Origin: Nocardia sp. NBC_01503
Lineage (GTDB): Bacteria > Actinomycetota > Actinomycetes > Mycobacteriales > Mycobacteriaceae
DNA length: 64,000 nt
Assembly: GCF_036327755.1 (NCBI RefSeq)
Contig: NZ_CP109596.1
Coordinates: forward strand, 6,634,001 to 6,698,000
Reading direction: 5' to 3'
In this document: positions 49,866-58,442 of the stretch, in pieces
Position numbering within the stretch: position 1 is the first letter of the stretch
Layout of the letters: every line of letters begins with the position of its first letter
Position numbers and translations under genes: made by a program
Notes under the pieces: generated by a model
What the model was told of the DNA's origin: nothing
Database searches by the model: none
Seen by the model: only the letters and a program-made list of their open reading frames with translations

Positions 49866-51199
49866 CGGACTCCTTCAGCCCAGACGGTGGACCGGGCCGG
49901 ATCGAACGGGCATGCGCCGAGGCGGATGTGCTCGACGTACTCGTCTCGGAAGTACTTGAGGGAGGAGAAGATCGGGCTCGCCGCACCGTCGCCGAGGGCG
50001 CAGAAGGATTTGCCGTTGATGTTGTCGGCGATATCCATCAGCTTGTCGAGATCGGTTTCGTCACCGGTGCCCTGCTCCAGGCGCTCCAGCAGCTGGACCA
50101 GCCAGTAGGTGCCCTCGCGGCACGGCGTGCACTTACCGCAGGATTCGTGGGCGTAGAACTCGGTCCAGCGCAGGACGGCGCGCACCACGCAGGTGGTGTC
50201 GTCGAAGATCTGCAGGGCCTTGGTGCCGAGCATGGATCCGGCGGCGGCCACACCCTCGTAGTCGAGGGGGACGTCCAGATGCTCATCGGTGAAGATCGGG
50301 GTGGAGGAGCCGCCCGGGGTCCAGAACTTGAGGGTGTGGCCCTTGCGGACACCGCCCGCATGAGTCAGCAACTCGCGCAGGGTGATTCCCAAGGCCGCCT
50401 CGTACTGGCCCGGTCGCGTCACGTGACCCGAGAGCGAGTAGAGGGTGAACCCCGGCGACTTCTCACTGCCGAAGGACCGGAACCAATCCACGCCATTGGC
50501 GAGAATCGAGGGGACCGAGGCGATGGATTCCACATTGTTGACCACGGTCGGGCAGGCGTACAGACCCGCTACGGCCGGGAACGGGGGACGCAGGCGCGGC
50601 TGACCGCGACGGCCCTCCAGGGAATCCAGGAGCGCGGTCTCCTCACCGCAGATGTACGCGCCAGCACCGGCGTGCACGACGACCTCGAGGTTGTACCCCG
50701 AGCCCTTGATATTGTCGCCGAGATACCCTGCGGCATACGCCTGTTCGACCGCGGCCTGCAAACGGCGCAGGACCGGTACGACCTCGCCGCGCACATAGAT
50801 GAAGGCGTGCGAGGCGCGAATCGCGTACGAGGCGATGATCACGCCTTCGATGAGCGCGTGCGGACTCGCCAGCATGAGCGGAATGTCCTTGCACGTCCCC
50901 GGTTCCGACTCATCGGCATTGACCACCAGGTAATGCGGCTTGGTCACACCGTCCGGGCCGGGGCCCTGCGGGATGAAACCCCACTTCATACCGGTCGGGA
51001 AACCCGCACCACCGCGTCCGCGCAGACCGGAGTCCTTGACGGTCGCGATGACCTCGTCGGGCTGCATGCGCAGGGCCTTGGGCAGCCCGCGATAACCGCC
51101 CTGACTGCGATACGCCGCCAGGGTCCAGGAATCAGGTTCGGCCCAGTACTTGGACAGCACGGGGGTCAGTCCACGCGGGGCGGCCTGTGTTCGCGTCAC
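49862..51199 (-). CDS. nuoF: NADH-quinone oxidoreductase subunit F
   Basis: A 445-residue NADH-oxidising subunit. GLRGRGGAGFPTGMKWGFI binds NADH, GAGAYICGEETALLDSLEG contacts FMN, and ESCGKCTPCREGTYW with a later Cys near LGDGAASP binds the N3 4Fe-4S cluster. The GTG at 51199 overlaps the nuoE stop as GTGA. An open frame upstream to 51334 overlaps nuoE and is not used. Confidence 0.96.
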   Translation of the reverse strand: MTRTQAAPRGLTPVLSKYWAEPDSWTLAAYRSQGGYRGLPKALRMQPDEVIATVKDSGLRGRGGAGFPTGMKWGFIPQGPGPDGVTKPHYLVVNADESEPGTCKDIPLMLASPHALIEGVIIASYAIRASHAFIYVRGEVVPVLRRLQAAVEQAYAAGYLGDNIKGSGYNLEVVVHAGAGAYICGEETALLDSLEGRRGQPRLRPPFPAVAGLYACPTVVNNVESIASVPSILANGVDWFRSFGSEKSPGFTLYSLSGHVTRPGQYEAALGITLRELLTHAGGVRKGHTLKFWTPGGSSTPIFTDEHLDVPLDYEGVAAAGSMLGTKALQIFDDTTCVVRAVLRWTEFYAHESCGKCTPCREGTYWLVQLLERLEQGTGDETDLDKLMDIADNINGKSFCALGDGAASPIFSSLKYFRDEYVEHIRLGACPFDPARSTVWAEGVR

Positions 51200-51888
51200 T
51201 TGCTGCCTCCGTTCGAATCCTGTTCGGCCGCGTGCAGACCCGCGAGCGTGGCGGGTCCGGGCGCGCCATCGGTCGCGCCGGGGCGCGCATCGGGATAGCC
51301 CGCCAGAATGCGCGCGGTATCGCGGAAGTTGCACAGCGGAATACCGCTGCGTGAGCCGGTCACCTCATCGCCCCTACGGAGCGAATCCACCATGGCCCGT
51401 GCCGATTCCGGGGTCTGGTTGTCGAAGAATTCCCAATTCACCATGACCACGGGTGCGTAGTCGCAGGCGGCATTGCACTCGATGTGCTCCAGGGTGACCG
51501 CGCCGTCGGCGGTGGTCTCCCCGTGTTTGATGCCCAAGTGCTGCTTCAATTCCCCGAAGATCTCATCGCCGCCCATCACCGCGCACAGCGTGTTCGTGCA
51601 CACCCCGACGTGGTAATCACCGGTGCGTCCGCGCCGATACATGGAGTAGAAGGTGGCGACCGCGGTCACCTCGGCATCGGTCAATCCCAGTTGTTCGGCG
51701 CAGAATTCGATACCGGTGCCCGAGACATAGCTCTCCACCGATTGCACGAGATGCAAAAGGGGCAGCAGTGCCGAACGCGGCTCCGGATACCGCGCGATAA
51801 TCTCCTTGGCCTCCAATGCGAGCCGGTCGTGCACCGGCTGCGGATAGGGGATGGGGCGCACACTCAGGTTGAGAAGAATCTCTGTCAA
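51196..51888 (-). CDS. nuoE: NADH-quinone oxidoreductase subunit E
   Basis: A 230-residue thioredoxin-fold 2Fe-2S subunit. The four ligands are in GVCTNTLCAVMGG and HIECNAACDYAPVVMVN. The C-terminal tail (after about residue 180) is longer than in E. coli and Pro/Gly-rich, as in other Actinobacteria. The start is a TTG at 51888 that overlaps the nuoD stop as TTGA; no better start exists between nuoD and the conserved VRPIPYPQPV. Confidence 0.94.
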   Translation of the reverse strand: MTEILLNLSVRPIPYPQPVHDRLALEAKEIIARYPEPRSALLPLLHLVQSVESYVSGTGIEFCAEQLGLTDAEVTAVATFYSMYRRGRTGDYHVGVCTNTLCAVMGGDEIFGELKQHLGIKHGETTADGAVTLEHIECNAACDYAPVVMVNWEFFDNQTPESARAMVDSLRRGDEVTGSRSGIPLCNFRDTARILAGYPDARPGATDGAPGPATLAGLHAAEQDSNGGSK

Positions 51889-53216
51889 CGGTCCACTCCG
51901 CCCATGACGGGATCGATACTGGCCACCGCGGCAATGACATCGGCGAGCAATCCGCCCTCGCACATTGCCGCCACCGCTTGCAGATTCGTGAACGAGGGGT
52001 CGCGGTAGTGCACCCGGTACGGGCGGGTGCCGCCATCGCTCACCATGTGCACGCCGAGCTCACCGCGCGGGGATTCCACCGCGACATACACCTGGCCGGG
52101 CGGGACACGCAGGCCCTCGGTCACCAGTTTGAAGTGGTGAATGAGCGATTCCATGGACTTGCCCATGATGTTGCCGATGTGCTCCGGCGAATTGCCGAGG
52201 CCGTCCGGCCCGAGTTGCAAATCGGCAGGCCAGGCAATCTTCTTGTCCGCGACCATGACCGGGCCCGGCCGCAGCCGGTCCAGGCACTGCTCGACGATCT
52301 TGAGCGACTCCTTCATCTCGTTCACCCGGATGAGGTAGCGGCCGTAGCAGTCGCAACCGGTATCGGTCATGACATCGAATTCGTATGTCTCATAACCGCA
52401 ATACGGCTGAGCCTTGCGCAGATCATGCGGCAGGCCGGTGGACCGCAGCACCGGGCCGGTAATGCCCAGCGCCATACAGCCGGTCAGATCCAGCACACCG
52501 ACATTGCGGGTGCGGGCCTTCCAAATCGGGTTCTCATTGAGCAGCAGCTCCATATCCCGCAGGCGCTTGGGCATGAGCTCCAGCAGTTCACGCACCTTGG
52601 TGACGCCGTCCTCGGGGAGATCCTGCGAGACACCGCCGGGGCGGATGTACGCGTGGTTCATGCGCAATCCGGTGATGTTCTCGAAGACGTCGAGAATCAG
52701 TTCGCGCTCACGGAATCCGAACAGCATGGGCGTCAGCGCGCCCAACTCCATACCGCCGGTGGCCAGCGCCACCAGATGTGAGGAGATGCGATTGAGCTCC
52801 ATGAGCATGACGCGAATGACATTGGCACGCTCGGGAATATCGTCGGTGATACCGAGCAGCTTCTCCACGCCCAGGCAGTACGCCGTCTCATTGAAGAACG
52901 GCGACAGGTAATCCATACGCGTGACGAAAGTGACGCCCTGCACCCAGCTGCGGTATTCGAGATTCTTCTCGATTCCGGTGTGCAGGTAGCCGATACCGCA
53001 ACGGGCCTCGGTGACCGTCTCGCCCTCGATCTCCAGAATCAGCCGTAGCACCCCATGTGTACTGGGGTGCTGTGGGCCCATATTCACGACTATGCGTTCC
53101 TCGGCGGCCCCGTCCAGGGCAGCGGAGATTTCGTCCCAGTCATTGCCGCCGACCGTGATAACTCGTTCTGGTCGCTTCGCGGATTCCGGACGGGACTTGA
53201 TATCTGTGTCGTTCAT
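51885..53216 (-). CDS. nuoD: NADH-quinone oxidoreductase subunit D
   Basis: A 443-residue 49-kDa-type subunit that forms the quinone-binding pocket with NuoB. The conserved NMGPQHPSTHGVLRLILEI loop carries the quinone-contacting His. GYLHTGIEKNLEYRSW, RPGGVSQDLPED and the C-terminal AAVASIDPVMGGVDR are family hallmarks. Its ATG follows the nuoC stop directly (TAA-ATG). Confidence 0.97.
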   Translation of the reverse strand: MNDTDIKSRPESAKRPERVITVGGNDWDEISAALDGAAEERIVVNMGPQHPSTHGVLRLILEIEGETVTEARCGIGYLHTGIEKNLEYRSWVQGVTFVTRMDYLSPFFNETAYCLGVEKLLGITDDIPERANVIRVMLMELNRISSHLVALATGGMELGALTPMLFGFRERELILDVFENITGLRMNHAYIRPGGVSQDLPEDGVTKVRELLELMPKRLRDMELLLNENPIWKARTRNVGVLDLTGCMALGITGPVLRSTGLPHDLRKAQPYCGYETYEFDVMTDTGCDCYGRYLIRVNEMKESLKIVEQCLDRLRPGPVMVADKKIAWPADLQLGPDGLGNSPEHIGNIMGKSMESLIHHFKLVTEGLRVPPGQVYVAVESPRGELGVHMVSDGGTRPYRVHYRDPSFTNLQAVAAMCEGGLLADVIAAVASIDPVMGGVDR

Positions 53217-54032
53217 TTAGCTGTACGCCCTCCGCTCGTCGGGCGGCGGGATACGCGCACCCTTGTATTCGACCGGGATCCCGCCGAGCGGGTAATCCTT
53301 GCGCTGGGGGTGACCGCGCCAGTCGTCGGGCATCGAAATCCTGGTCAGCGACGGGTGACCGTCGAACAGGATGCCGAAGAAGTCGTAGGTCTCGCGCTCA
53401 TGCCAATCGGTGGTGGGATACACCGAATAGAGCGAGGGCATATGCGGATCCGCGTCCGGGACGGACACCTCGAGGCGCACCCGGCGATTATGGGTGATGG
53501 AGTTCAGGTGGTAGACCGCGTGCAATTCGCGGCCGGTGTCCTCCGGGAAGTGCGCGCCGTTCACGCCCAGGCAGAGCTCGAAGCGCAGTTTCTCGTTGTC
53601 CCGCAACGTCTTCGCGACCACGGGCAGGTGTTCGCGCCGCACGTGCAGGGTGAGTTCGTGCCGGAAGACCACGATCTTCTCGATGGCGTCCTCGAAGCGC
53701 ACGCTCGACACCGCGAGCACATCGTGCAGGATCGCGACCAGCTCGTCGAAGTACCCGCCGTACGGTGGCGCGCTGCCGCCGGGCAGGCTGACCGTGCGCA
53801 CCAGGCGGCCGTAGCCGGAGGTGTCACCGGTGCCCGTGACGCCGAACATGCCCTTGCGGACGCCGATCACCTCATCGGCCGGTGCGGCGGATTCCGTTGT
53901 GGCGGGCTCGATCTCACCCGCCTCGAGCTGCTCCTGCACCGGCTCGGGTTCGGGCTTCTGATTCGATTCCCCGTGCGATTTCACAGCGTCCTCCGGAGGG
54001 CTCTCCGTACCGGTGGGTGTATCGAAGGTCAT
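53217..54032 (-). CDS. nuoC: NADH-quinone oxidoreductase subunit C
   Basis: A 271-residue 30-kDa-type subunit. The N-terminal 60 or so residues are an acidic, Pro/Glu-rich extension (PPEDAVKSHGESNQKPEPEP) typical of Actinobacteria and probably disordered. The core signature is PTTDWHERETYDFFGILFDGHP and the end RKDYPLGGIPVEYKGA. The ATG at 54032 overlaps the nuoB stop by 4 bp. It is separate from nuoD, unlike the NuoCD fusion of enterobacteria. Confidence 0.96.
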   Translation of the reverse strand: MTFDTPTGTESPPEDAVKSHGESNQKPEPEPVQEQLEAGEIEPATTESAAPADEVIGVRKGMFGVTGTGDTSGYGRLVRTVSLPGGSAPPYGGYFDELVAILHDVLAVSSVRFEDAIEKIVVFRHELTLHVRREHLPVVAKTLRDNEKLRFELCLGVNGAHFPEDTGRELHAVYHLNSITHNRRVRLEVSVPDADPHMPSLYSVYPTTDWHERETYDFFGILFDGHPSLTRISMPDDWRGHPQRKDYPLGGIPVEYKGARIPPPDERRAYS

Positions 54033-54583
54033 CGAAGCAGCCCCTTCATCTGAATGGTGGTGGGGCTGGCGAGGGCGGCGGCCTCGGCGGCGCGCACGGC
54101 CTCCTCGCGATTCACGCCGAGCGGCATCTCCTGAATCTTCTCGTGCAGCTTCAGGATCGCGTTCAACAGCATCTCCGGGCGCGGCGGGCAGCCGGGCAGG
54201 TAGATGTCCACCGGCACAATGTGATCCACACCCTGTACGACGGCGTAGTTGTTGAACATGCCGCCCGAGGATGCGCACACCCCCATGGCCAGCACCCATT
54301 TCGGTTCGGTCATCTGGTCGTAGACCTGACGCAGGACGGGGGCCATCTTCTGGCTCACCCGTCCGGCGACGATCATCAAATCGGCTTGGCGCGGTGAGGC
54401 GCGGAACGCCTCCATACCGAAGCGGGCGATATCGAATCGCCCACCGCCCGTGGCCATCATCTCGATCGCGCAGCAGGCCAAGCCGAATGTCGCGGGCCAC
54501 AGCGAACTCTTACGCAGGTACCCGGCCAAATCTTCCACCGTGCTCAGCAGGAAGCCGCTGGGCAGTTTCTCCTCGAGACCCAT
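54029..54583 (-). CDS. nuoB: NADH-quinone oxidoreductase subunit B
   Basis: A 184-residue PSST-type subunit that holds cluster N2, the last electron carrier before quinone. The adjacent cysteines are in FGLACCAIEMMATGG, with the third and fourth in LAMGVCASSGGMFNNY and VDIYLPGCPPRPE. It starts 74 bp after nuoA; this gap contains a small AGCGCC/GGCGCT hairpin (54608-54632) of unknown role. Confidence 0.97.
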   Translation of the reverse strand: MGLEEKLPSGFLLSTVEDLAGYLRKSSLWPATFGLACCAIEMMATGGGRFDIARFGMEAFRASPRQADLMIVAGRVSQKMAPVLRQVYDQMTEPKWVLAMGVCASSGGMFNNYAVVQGVDHIVPVDIYLPGCPPRPEMLLNAILKLHEKIQEMPLGVNREEAVRAAEAAALASPTTIQMKGLLR

Positions 54584-54657
54584 GTCGAACTACATCTCCC
54601 GGATCGGAGCGCCTCGCACCGGGCGGGGCGCTCTGGTTGGAATCCCCTGTGTGCGGC

Positions 54658-55038
54658 TCAGTCCCAGCTGAGCCCGCCTCGCCTCCACTCGTAGGCGTAG
54701 GCCACCGAGACGTTGAAGATGAACAGCGCCATCGCCGCCAGCCCGAACAGACCGAGCGAATCGAAATGCACCGCCCACGGATAGAGGAAGACGATCTCGA
54801 TGTCGAAGATGATGAACAACATGGCGGTGAGGTAGTACTTCACCGGAAAGCGTTGTCCCGCAGCATTACCGGGCCCGCCGCCGACGGCGTGCGGGGTCGG
54901 CTCGATACCGCACTCGTACGCCTCGAGCTTGGCGCGGTTATAGCGCTTGGGCCCGATCAGGGCCGCAAGGAAAACGGAGAACACCCCGAACGCGGCGGCA
55001 ACCGCGCCGAGGACAAGCGTCGGCACCTCGATATTCAC
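54658..55038 (-). CDS. nuoA: NADH-quinone oxidoreductase subunit A
   Basis: A 126-residue, three-helix membrane subunit and first gene of the operon. It has the conserved loop KLEAYECGIEPTP (the Cys accessible in the deactive state of complex I in other systems), then FPVKYYLTAMLFIIFDIEIVFLYPWAV. The GTG at 55038 has GGAGGGG ten bases upstream and fits the family start NIEVPTLVLG. Confidence 0.96.
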   Translation of the reverse strand: MNIEVPTLVLGAVAAAFGVFSVFLAALIGPKRYNRAKLEAYECGIEPTPHAVGGGPGNAAGQRFPVKYYLTAMLFIIFDIEIVFLYPWAVHFDSLGLFGLAAMALFIFNVSVAYAYEWRRGGLSWD

Positions 55039-55359
55039 AACAGCACTACCCCTCCTGCGAACTGGACGCACTTGCGGACGGCAGCTGCCGAGGCGGGCTG
55101 ACATCGTCGTCTGCCGGGCCAGTCACATCCAGGGCGCCACTCGTCGAGGGCGCGGAAAACGGGGGACTGACGCGGCGGCTTCATTGATACCGTTGCCCGC
55201 GCTCGTGTGAGCTACGGCACAGCCTACAACTCAGGCAAGAAGATACATGACGTTTCGCGGCTCCGTTTGATCGAATTCGGAACGGTCTTTCATGACCGAT
55301 TCGACGGAATCGCGAATGTCACGTGACATAGATTTCCCCAGGTCGCGGGGAGCGGAAAA
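55039..55359. promoter_or_regulatory. nuo promoter/regulatory region
   Basis: This 321-bp gap separates the nuo operon from the receiver-domain gene on the same strand. It holds no gene. A Crp/GlxR-like sequence TGTGAGCTACGGCACA (55206-55221) matches TGTGA-N6-TCACA at nine of ten half-site positions, 168 bp before nuoA. The -35/-10 boxes cannot be assigned with confidence. Confidence 0.45.
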
Positions 55360-55770
55360 TCAGGCGGCGGAACGGTTCCGCAGCACGCCCAGTACGGCAT
55401 CGGTCAACCGGATCGGATCCAGCGGATGGGAGACCGCGGCATCGGCCCGCGACCAGTTCGCCAACCAGGCATCATCCGGGCGGCCGGTCAGGACCACGAT
55501 CGGCGGGCAATCCGCGATCTCGTCCTTCAACTGTTTGGCCAGACCCAGGCCGCCGGTCGGCGCGGACTCACCATCGAGGATCAACACATCGAGCTCGTGA
55601 GCGTCCATATGCTCCAGCACAATCGGACCGGTGGCCACCTCGAGGTACTCGATGGGAGGCAGTTCCGGGTGCGGGCGTCTACCCAGAGCCAGCATCACCT
55701 GCCTCCGAGTATCGGCGTCATTGCTGTAAACGAGAACCCGCAACGCGGCGGGACGCTTCGCTTCGGCCAC
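55360..55770 (-). CDS. Single-domain response regulator next to nuo (Rv3143-like)
   Basis: A 136-residue stand-alone receiver domain with no output domain. The acid pocket is YSNDADTRRQ, the phosphoacceptor Asp lies in DVLILDGESAP, and the switch Thr in IVVLTGRPDD. The invariant Lys is not present at its usual place, which here reads SHPLDP. Mycobacteria have a similar orphan receiver, Rv3143, near nuoA, which suggests a shared role in controlling complex I. The GTG at 55770 follows a -10 box at leaderless spacing. Confidence 0.8.
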   Translation of the reverse strand: MAEAKRPAALRVLVYSNDADTRRQVMLALGRRPHPELPPIEYLEVATGPIVLEHMDAHELDVLILDGESAPTGGLGLAKQLKDEIADCPPIVVLTGRPDDAWLANWSRADAAVSHPLDPIRLTDAVLGVLRNRSAA

Positions 55771-55777
55771 GCACCGG

Positions 55778-55783
55778 ATGGTA
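55778..55783 (-). promoter_or_regulatory. -10 box, leaderless start of the receiver-domain gene
   Basis: On the minus strand TACCAT ends seven bases before the GTG at 55770. Confidence 0.45.
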
Positions 55784-55967
55784 CGTGTTCGGCATGAGTG
55801 CTGGTGGCAGGTTCGCCGGATTCCCTTCGCGCGTCGCGGCACCAGCACCGGCGTGGCGAAGTATGACCGAACCGGGTCGGATCGGCGGGGCGGGTGTCGC
55901 ACCGCACGAACGGACATTAACGTCGAACAGGATTGCCGCCGAACGCTGATTCAATGAAAGAGGGGCC

Positions 55968-57338
55968 ATGCCAGCCGAAGCCGTGGATGCCGTCGTCATC
56001 GGAATGGGGCCGGGCGGTGAGGATCTGGCGACCAGACTGGTGCGGGCCGGACTCTCCGTGGTCGGCGTCGACGGGCGACTCGTCGGTGGCGAATGCCCGT
56101 ACTACGCCTGCGTTCCCACCAAGGCCATGGTGCGCGCGGCCGGGGCGCTGGCCGAGGCGCGGCGGGTCGGCGAGCTCGCGGGATCGGCTGCGGTGACACC
56201 GGATTGGAGCATTGTCGCCGCGCGGGTGCGCGATGACATCACCGATGACTGGGACGATGCGGCGGCGGTGGAGAAGTTCGAGAAGGCCGGGGGACGGTTC
56301 GTCCGCGGCTGGGGGCGGATCACCGCGGCCGGTGAGGTGACGGTCGCGACCGCCGAGGGCGATCGGGTATTCCACGCGAACCGGGCAATCGTATTGAATC
56401 CCGGTACCGCACCGCAGGTTCCGCCACTGCCCGGTCTGGCCGAAACGCCGTACTGGACCAATCGTGAGGCTGTCGCCGTCACCGAGGTGCCGGAATCGCT
56501 CATCGTCATGGGCGGCGGACCGGTGGGCGTGGAGTTCGCGCAAGTATTCGCCAGGTTCGGCGCGCAGGTCACCGTCATCGCCAGTCACCTGGTGCCGCAG
56601 AACGAACCCGAAGCGGGGGAGTTGCTGGCCGAGGTGTTCGAGGCCGAGGGCATCACGGTGCGCAGCGGCCACGGCAGCGCCGTCAGCCACGACGGCTCGC
56701 ACTTCACCGTCGAACTGGACAGCGGTGATCCGGTCCGCGCCCAGCACCTGCTGATCGCCACCGGCCGCCGAATCGACCTGTCCGCATTGGGAATCGGTTC
56801 CATCGGTCTCGACGAGAAGGCCCGCAGCATTGCGGTCGACGACCGTCTGCGCGCGGCCGACAAGGTCTGGGCCATCGGCGATGTCGTGGGCCACGGCGCC
56901 TTCACCCACATGTCCATGTACCACTCCCGCATTGCCGCCGCCGATATCCTCGGCACCTCCGAGGAGACCGCCCAGTACCACGCCGTCCCGCACGTCACCT
57001 TCACCGATCCCGAGATCGGCGGTGTCGGCCTCACCGAAGCGCAGGCCCGCGCCCGGGGCTTGAACGTCCGCACCGGATTCACCAACCTGCCGGACTCCAC
57101 CCGCGGCTGGCTCCATAAGGCAGGCAATGCCGGTTTCATCAAACTCGTCGAGGACGCCGACCGTGGCGTCCTGGTCGGCGCCACGTCAGTCGGCCCTGAC
57201 GGCGGCGAAGTCCTCGCCGCCCTGACCCTGGCAGTCCATGCCGAGGTGCCGACCGCGACCCTGCGCCGAATGATCTACGCCTACCCCACCTTTCACCGCG
57301 CCATCGAGGCCGCCCTCGATGCACTCGCTGGAAGTTAG
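55968..57338 (+). CDS. FAD-dependent pyridine nucleotide-disulfide oxidoreductase homologue
   Basis: A 456-residue flavoprotein of the lipoamide dehydrogenase/mercuric reductase fold. The FAD motif is VVIGMGPGGEDLATRLVRAG. The redox disulfide is GGECPYYACVPTKAM (C-x4-C). The NAD(P) site is LIVMGGGPVGVEFAQVFARFG, and AIGDVVGHGAFTHMSMY closes the FAD pocket. The C-terminal catalytic H-x-H-P-T is replaced by YAYPTFHRAIEA, so classical disulfide reduction is uncertain. This C-P-Y-x-A-C subgroup is common in Actinobacteria and lacks a defined substrate. Confidence 0.88.
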   Translation: MPAEAVDAVVIGMGPGGEDLATRLVRAGLSVVGVDGRLVGGECPYYACVPTKAMVRAAGALAEARRVGELAGSAAVTPDWSIVAARVRDDITDDWDDAAAVEKFEKAGGRFVRGWGRITAAGEVTVATAEGDRVFHANRAIVLNPGTAPQVPPLPGLAETPYWTNREAVAVTEVPESLIVMGGGPVGVEFAQVFARFGAQVTVIASHLVPQNEPEAGELLAEVFEAEGITVRSGHGSAVSHDGSHFTVELDSGDPVRAQHLLIATGRRIDLSALGIGSIGLDEKARSIAVDDRLRAADKVWAIGDVVGHGAFTHMSMYHSRIAAADILGTSEETAQYHAVPHVTFTDPEIGGVGLTEAQARARGLNVRTGFTNLPDSTRGWLHKAGNAGFIKLVEDADRGVLVGATSVGPDGGEVLAALTLAVHAEVPTATLRRMIYAYPTFHRAIEAALDALAGS

Positions 57339-57427
57339 ATATCGACGCGCAAATCGTTGCTGTTCACAGCCTTGCGAACGGTTCATCCTGAGAGGCATCG
57401 ATGGTTCGATCCAATGGCGGTGGACAT

Positions 57428-57856
57428 ATGCGAATCTCGGAATTATTGCGCCGGAAAGGGCCCGGCGTGGTCACGATTGCACCCGATGCAAGCGTGCGTG
57501 AACTGCTGAAAGTGCTCGCCGAGCACAATGTCGGCGCGGTGGTGGTGTCACCGGACGGAGTGCTGATGTCCGGTATCGCCTCCGAGCGCGACATTGTGCG
57601 GCGGCTGCACGGCATCGGCGCCGACCTGCTCGACGCCCCGGTCGCGGAGATCATGACGGCGGCGGTGCACACCTGCTCACCCGAGGATCGGGTGGAGACC
57701 TTGAACGAGACCATGACCCAGCATCGGATTCGGCATCTGCCGGTGCTCGAGGACGGGCACATGGTCGGCATAGTCAGCATCGGCGATGTGGTGAAGAGTC
57801 AGATCTCCGAGCTCGAGGACGAGCGCGAGCACCTCGTCCGGTATCTACAGAGCTGA
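57428..57856 (+). CDS. Tandem CBS-domain protein
   Basis: A 142-residue Bateman module made of two CBS domains: MRISELLRRKGPGVVTIAPDASVRELLKVLAEHNVGAVVV and EIMTAAVHTCSPEDRVETLNETMTQHRIRHLPVLEDGHMVGIVSIGDVV (positions given by description). Such proteins bind adenine nucleotides and regulate partner enzymes or channels. The ATG at 57428 fits the family; an in-frame start at 57401 adds a Gly-rich stretch only. It overlaps the HxlR gene tail to tail by 12 bp. Confidence 0.88.
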   Translation: MRISELLRRKGPGVVTIAPDASVRELLKVLAEHNVGAVVVSPDGVLMSGIASERDIVRRLHGIGADLLDAPVAEIMTAAVHTCSPEDRVETLNETMTQHRIRHLPVLEDGHMVGIVSIGDVVKSQISELEDEREHLVRYLQS

Positions 57857-58423
57857 GGGCGATTGGCCCGGGAGCGGGCGCGCTCCCGTGGCCACCTCGG
57901 TGGCGGTCGCCAGATCGAGGTGAATCTCGAGGTCCGAGGCGGGGGCCGGGCCGTCGTGGTGGGTGATGCCGTCCGCGGTGATGTTGTAGTGCAGGACGGT
58001 GTCACCGATGTGCACGGTGGCGGTGCCGATCGGAAGTACCTCGGCGACAGCGCGTCCCAGGGGGAGCGCGAACCAGTGCGCGCGGACGGCGTCGGTGGGG
58101 CGGCGTTCGCCGAGGTGTTCGGTGCCCCAGGCGGAGAGCGCGTCCAAGGCTGGGCGCAGAGCCATGCCGGTCGGGGTGAGTTCATAGACGGCGGTCGCGG
58201 TGCGGGGGCCGACTTTGCGGCGGGTCAGGATGTCATCGCGTTCGAGCTCCTTGAGCCGTGCGGCCAGCACATCGGTGCTGATGCCGGGCAGGTCGGCGAA
58301 CAGGTCGCTGTAGCGGCGCGGACCCGAACACAATTCGCGCACGACCAGCAGGTTCCAGCGGTCGCCGACAATGTCGAGGGCGCGGCTGACGGCACAGTAG
58401 TGGTCGTAACTTCTGCGGGGCAC
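57845..58423 (-). CDS. HxlR-family regulator with C-terminal SCP2-like domain
   Basis: A 192-residue protein. The HxlR winged helix is YCAVSRALDIVGDRWNLLVVRELCSGPRRYSDLFADLPGISTDVLAARLKELERDDIL (residues about 7-70). A further domain of about 90 residues resembles an SCP2/sterol-binding fold (AVAEVLPIGTATVHIGDTVLHYNI). The GTG at 58423 is favoured by a leaderless -10 box; the in-frame start at 58456 would overlap the operators. It should repress itself and the divergent aminotransferase gene. Confidence 0.88.
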   Translation of the reverse strand: MPRRSYDHYCAVSRALDIVGDRWNLLVVRELCSGPRRYSDLFADLPGISTDVLAARLKELERDDILTRRKVGPRTATAVYELTPTGMALRPALDALSAWGTEHLGERRPTDAVRAHWFALPLGRAVAEVLPIGTATVHIGDTVLHYNITADGITHHDGPAPASDLEIHLDLATATEVATGARPLPGQSPSAL

Positions 58424-58429
58424 GGACCT

Positions 58430-58435
58430 ACTGTA
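58430..58435 (-). promoter_or_regulatory. -10 box, leaderless start of the hxlR gene
   Basis: On the minus strand TACAGT ends six bases before the GTG at 58423, next to the HxlR operators. Confidence 0.5.
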
Positions 58436-58442
58436 GCTTGTT

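Noticed and set aside
48777..51298. Two long plus-strand open frames opposite nuoG and nuoF
   Set aside because: No family similarity, and the conserved cluster and cofactor motifs are on the minus strand.
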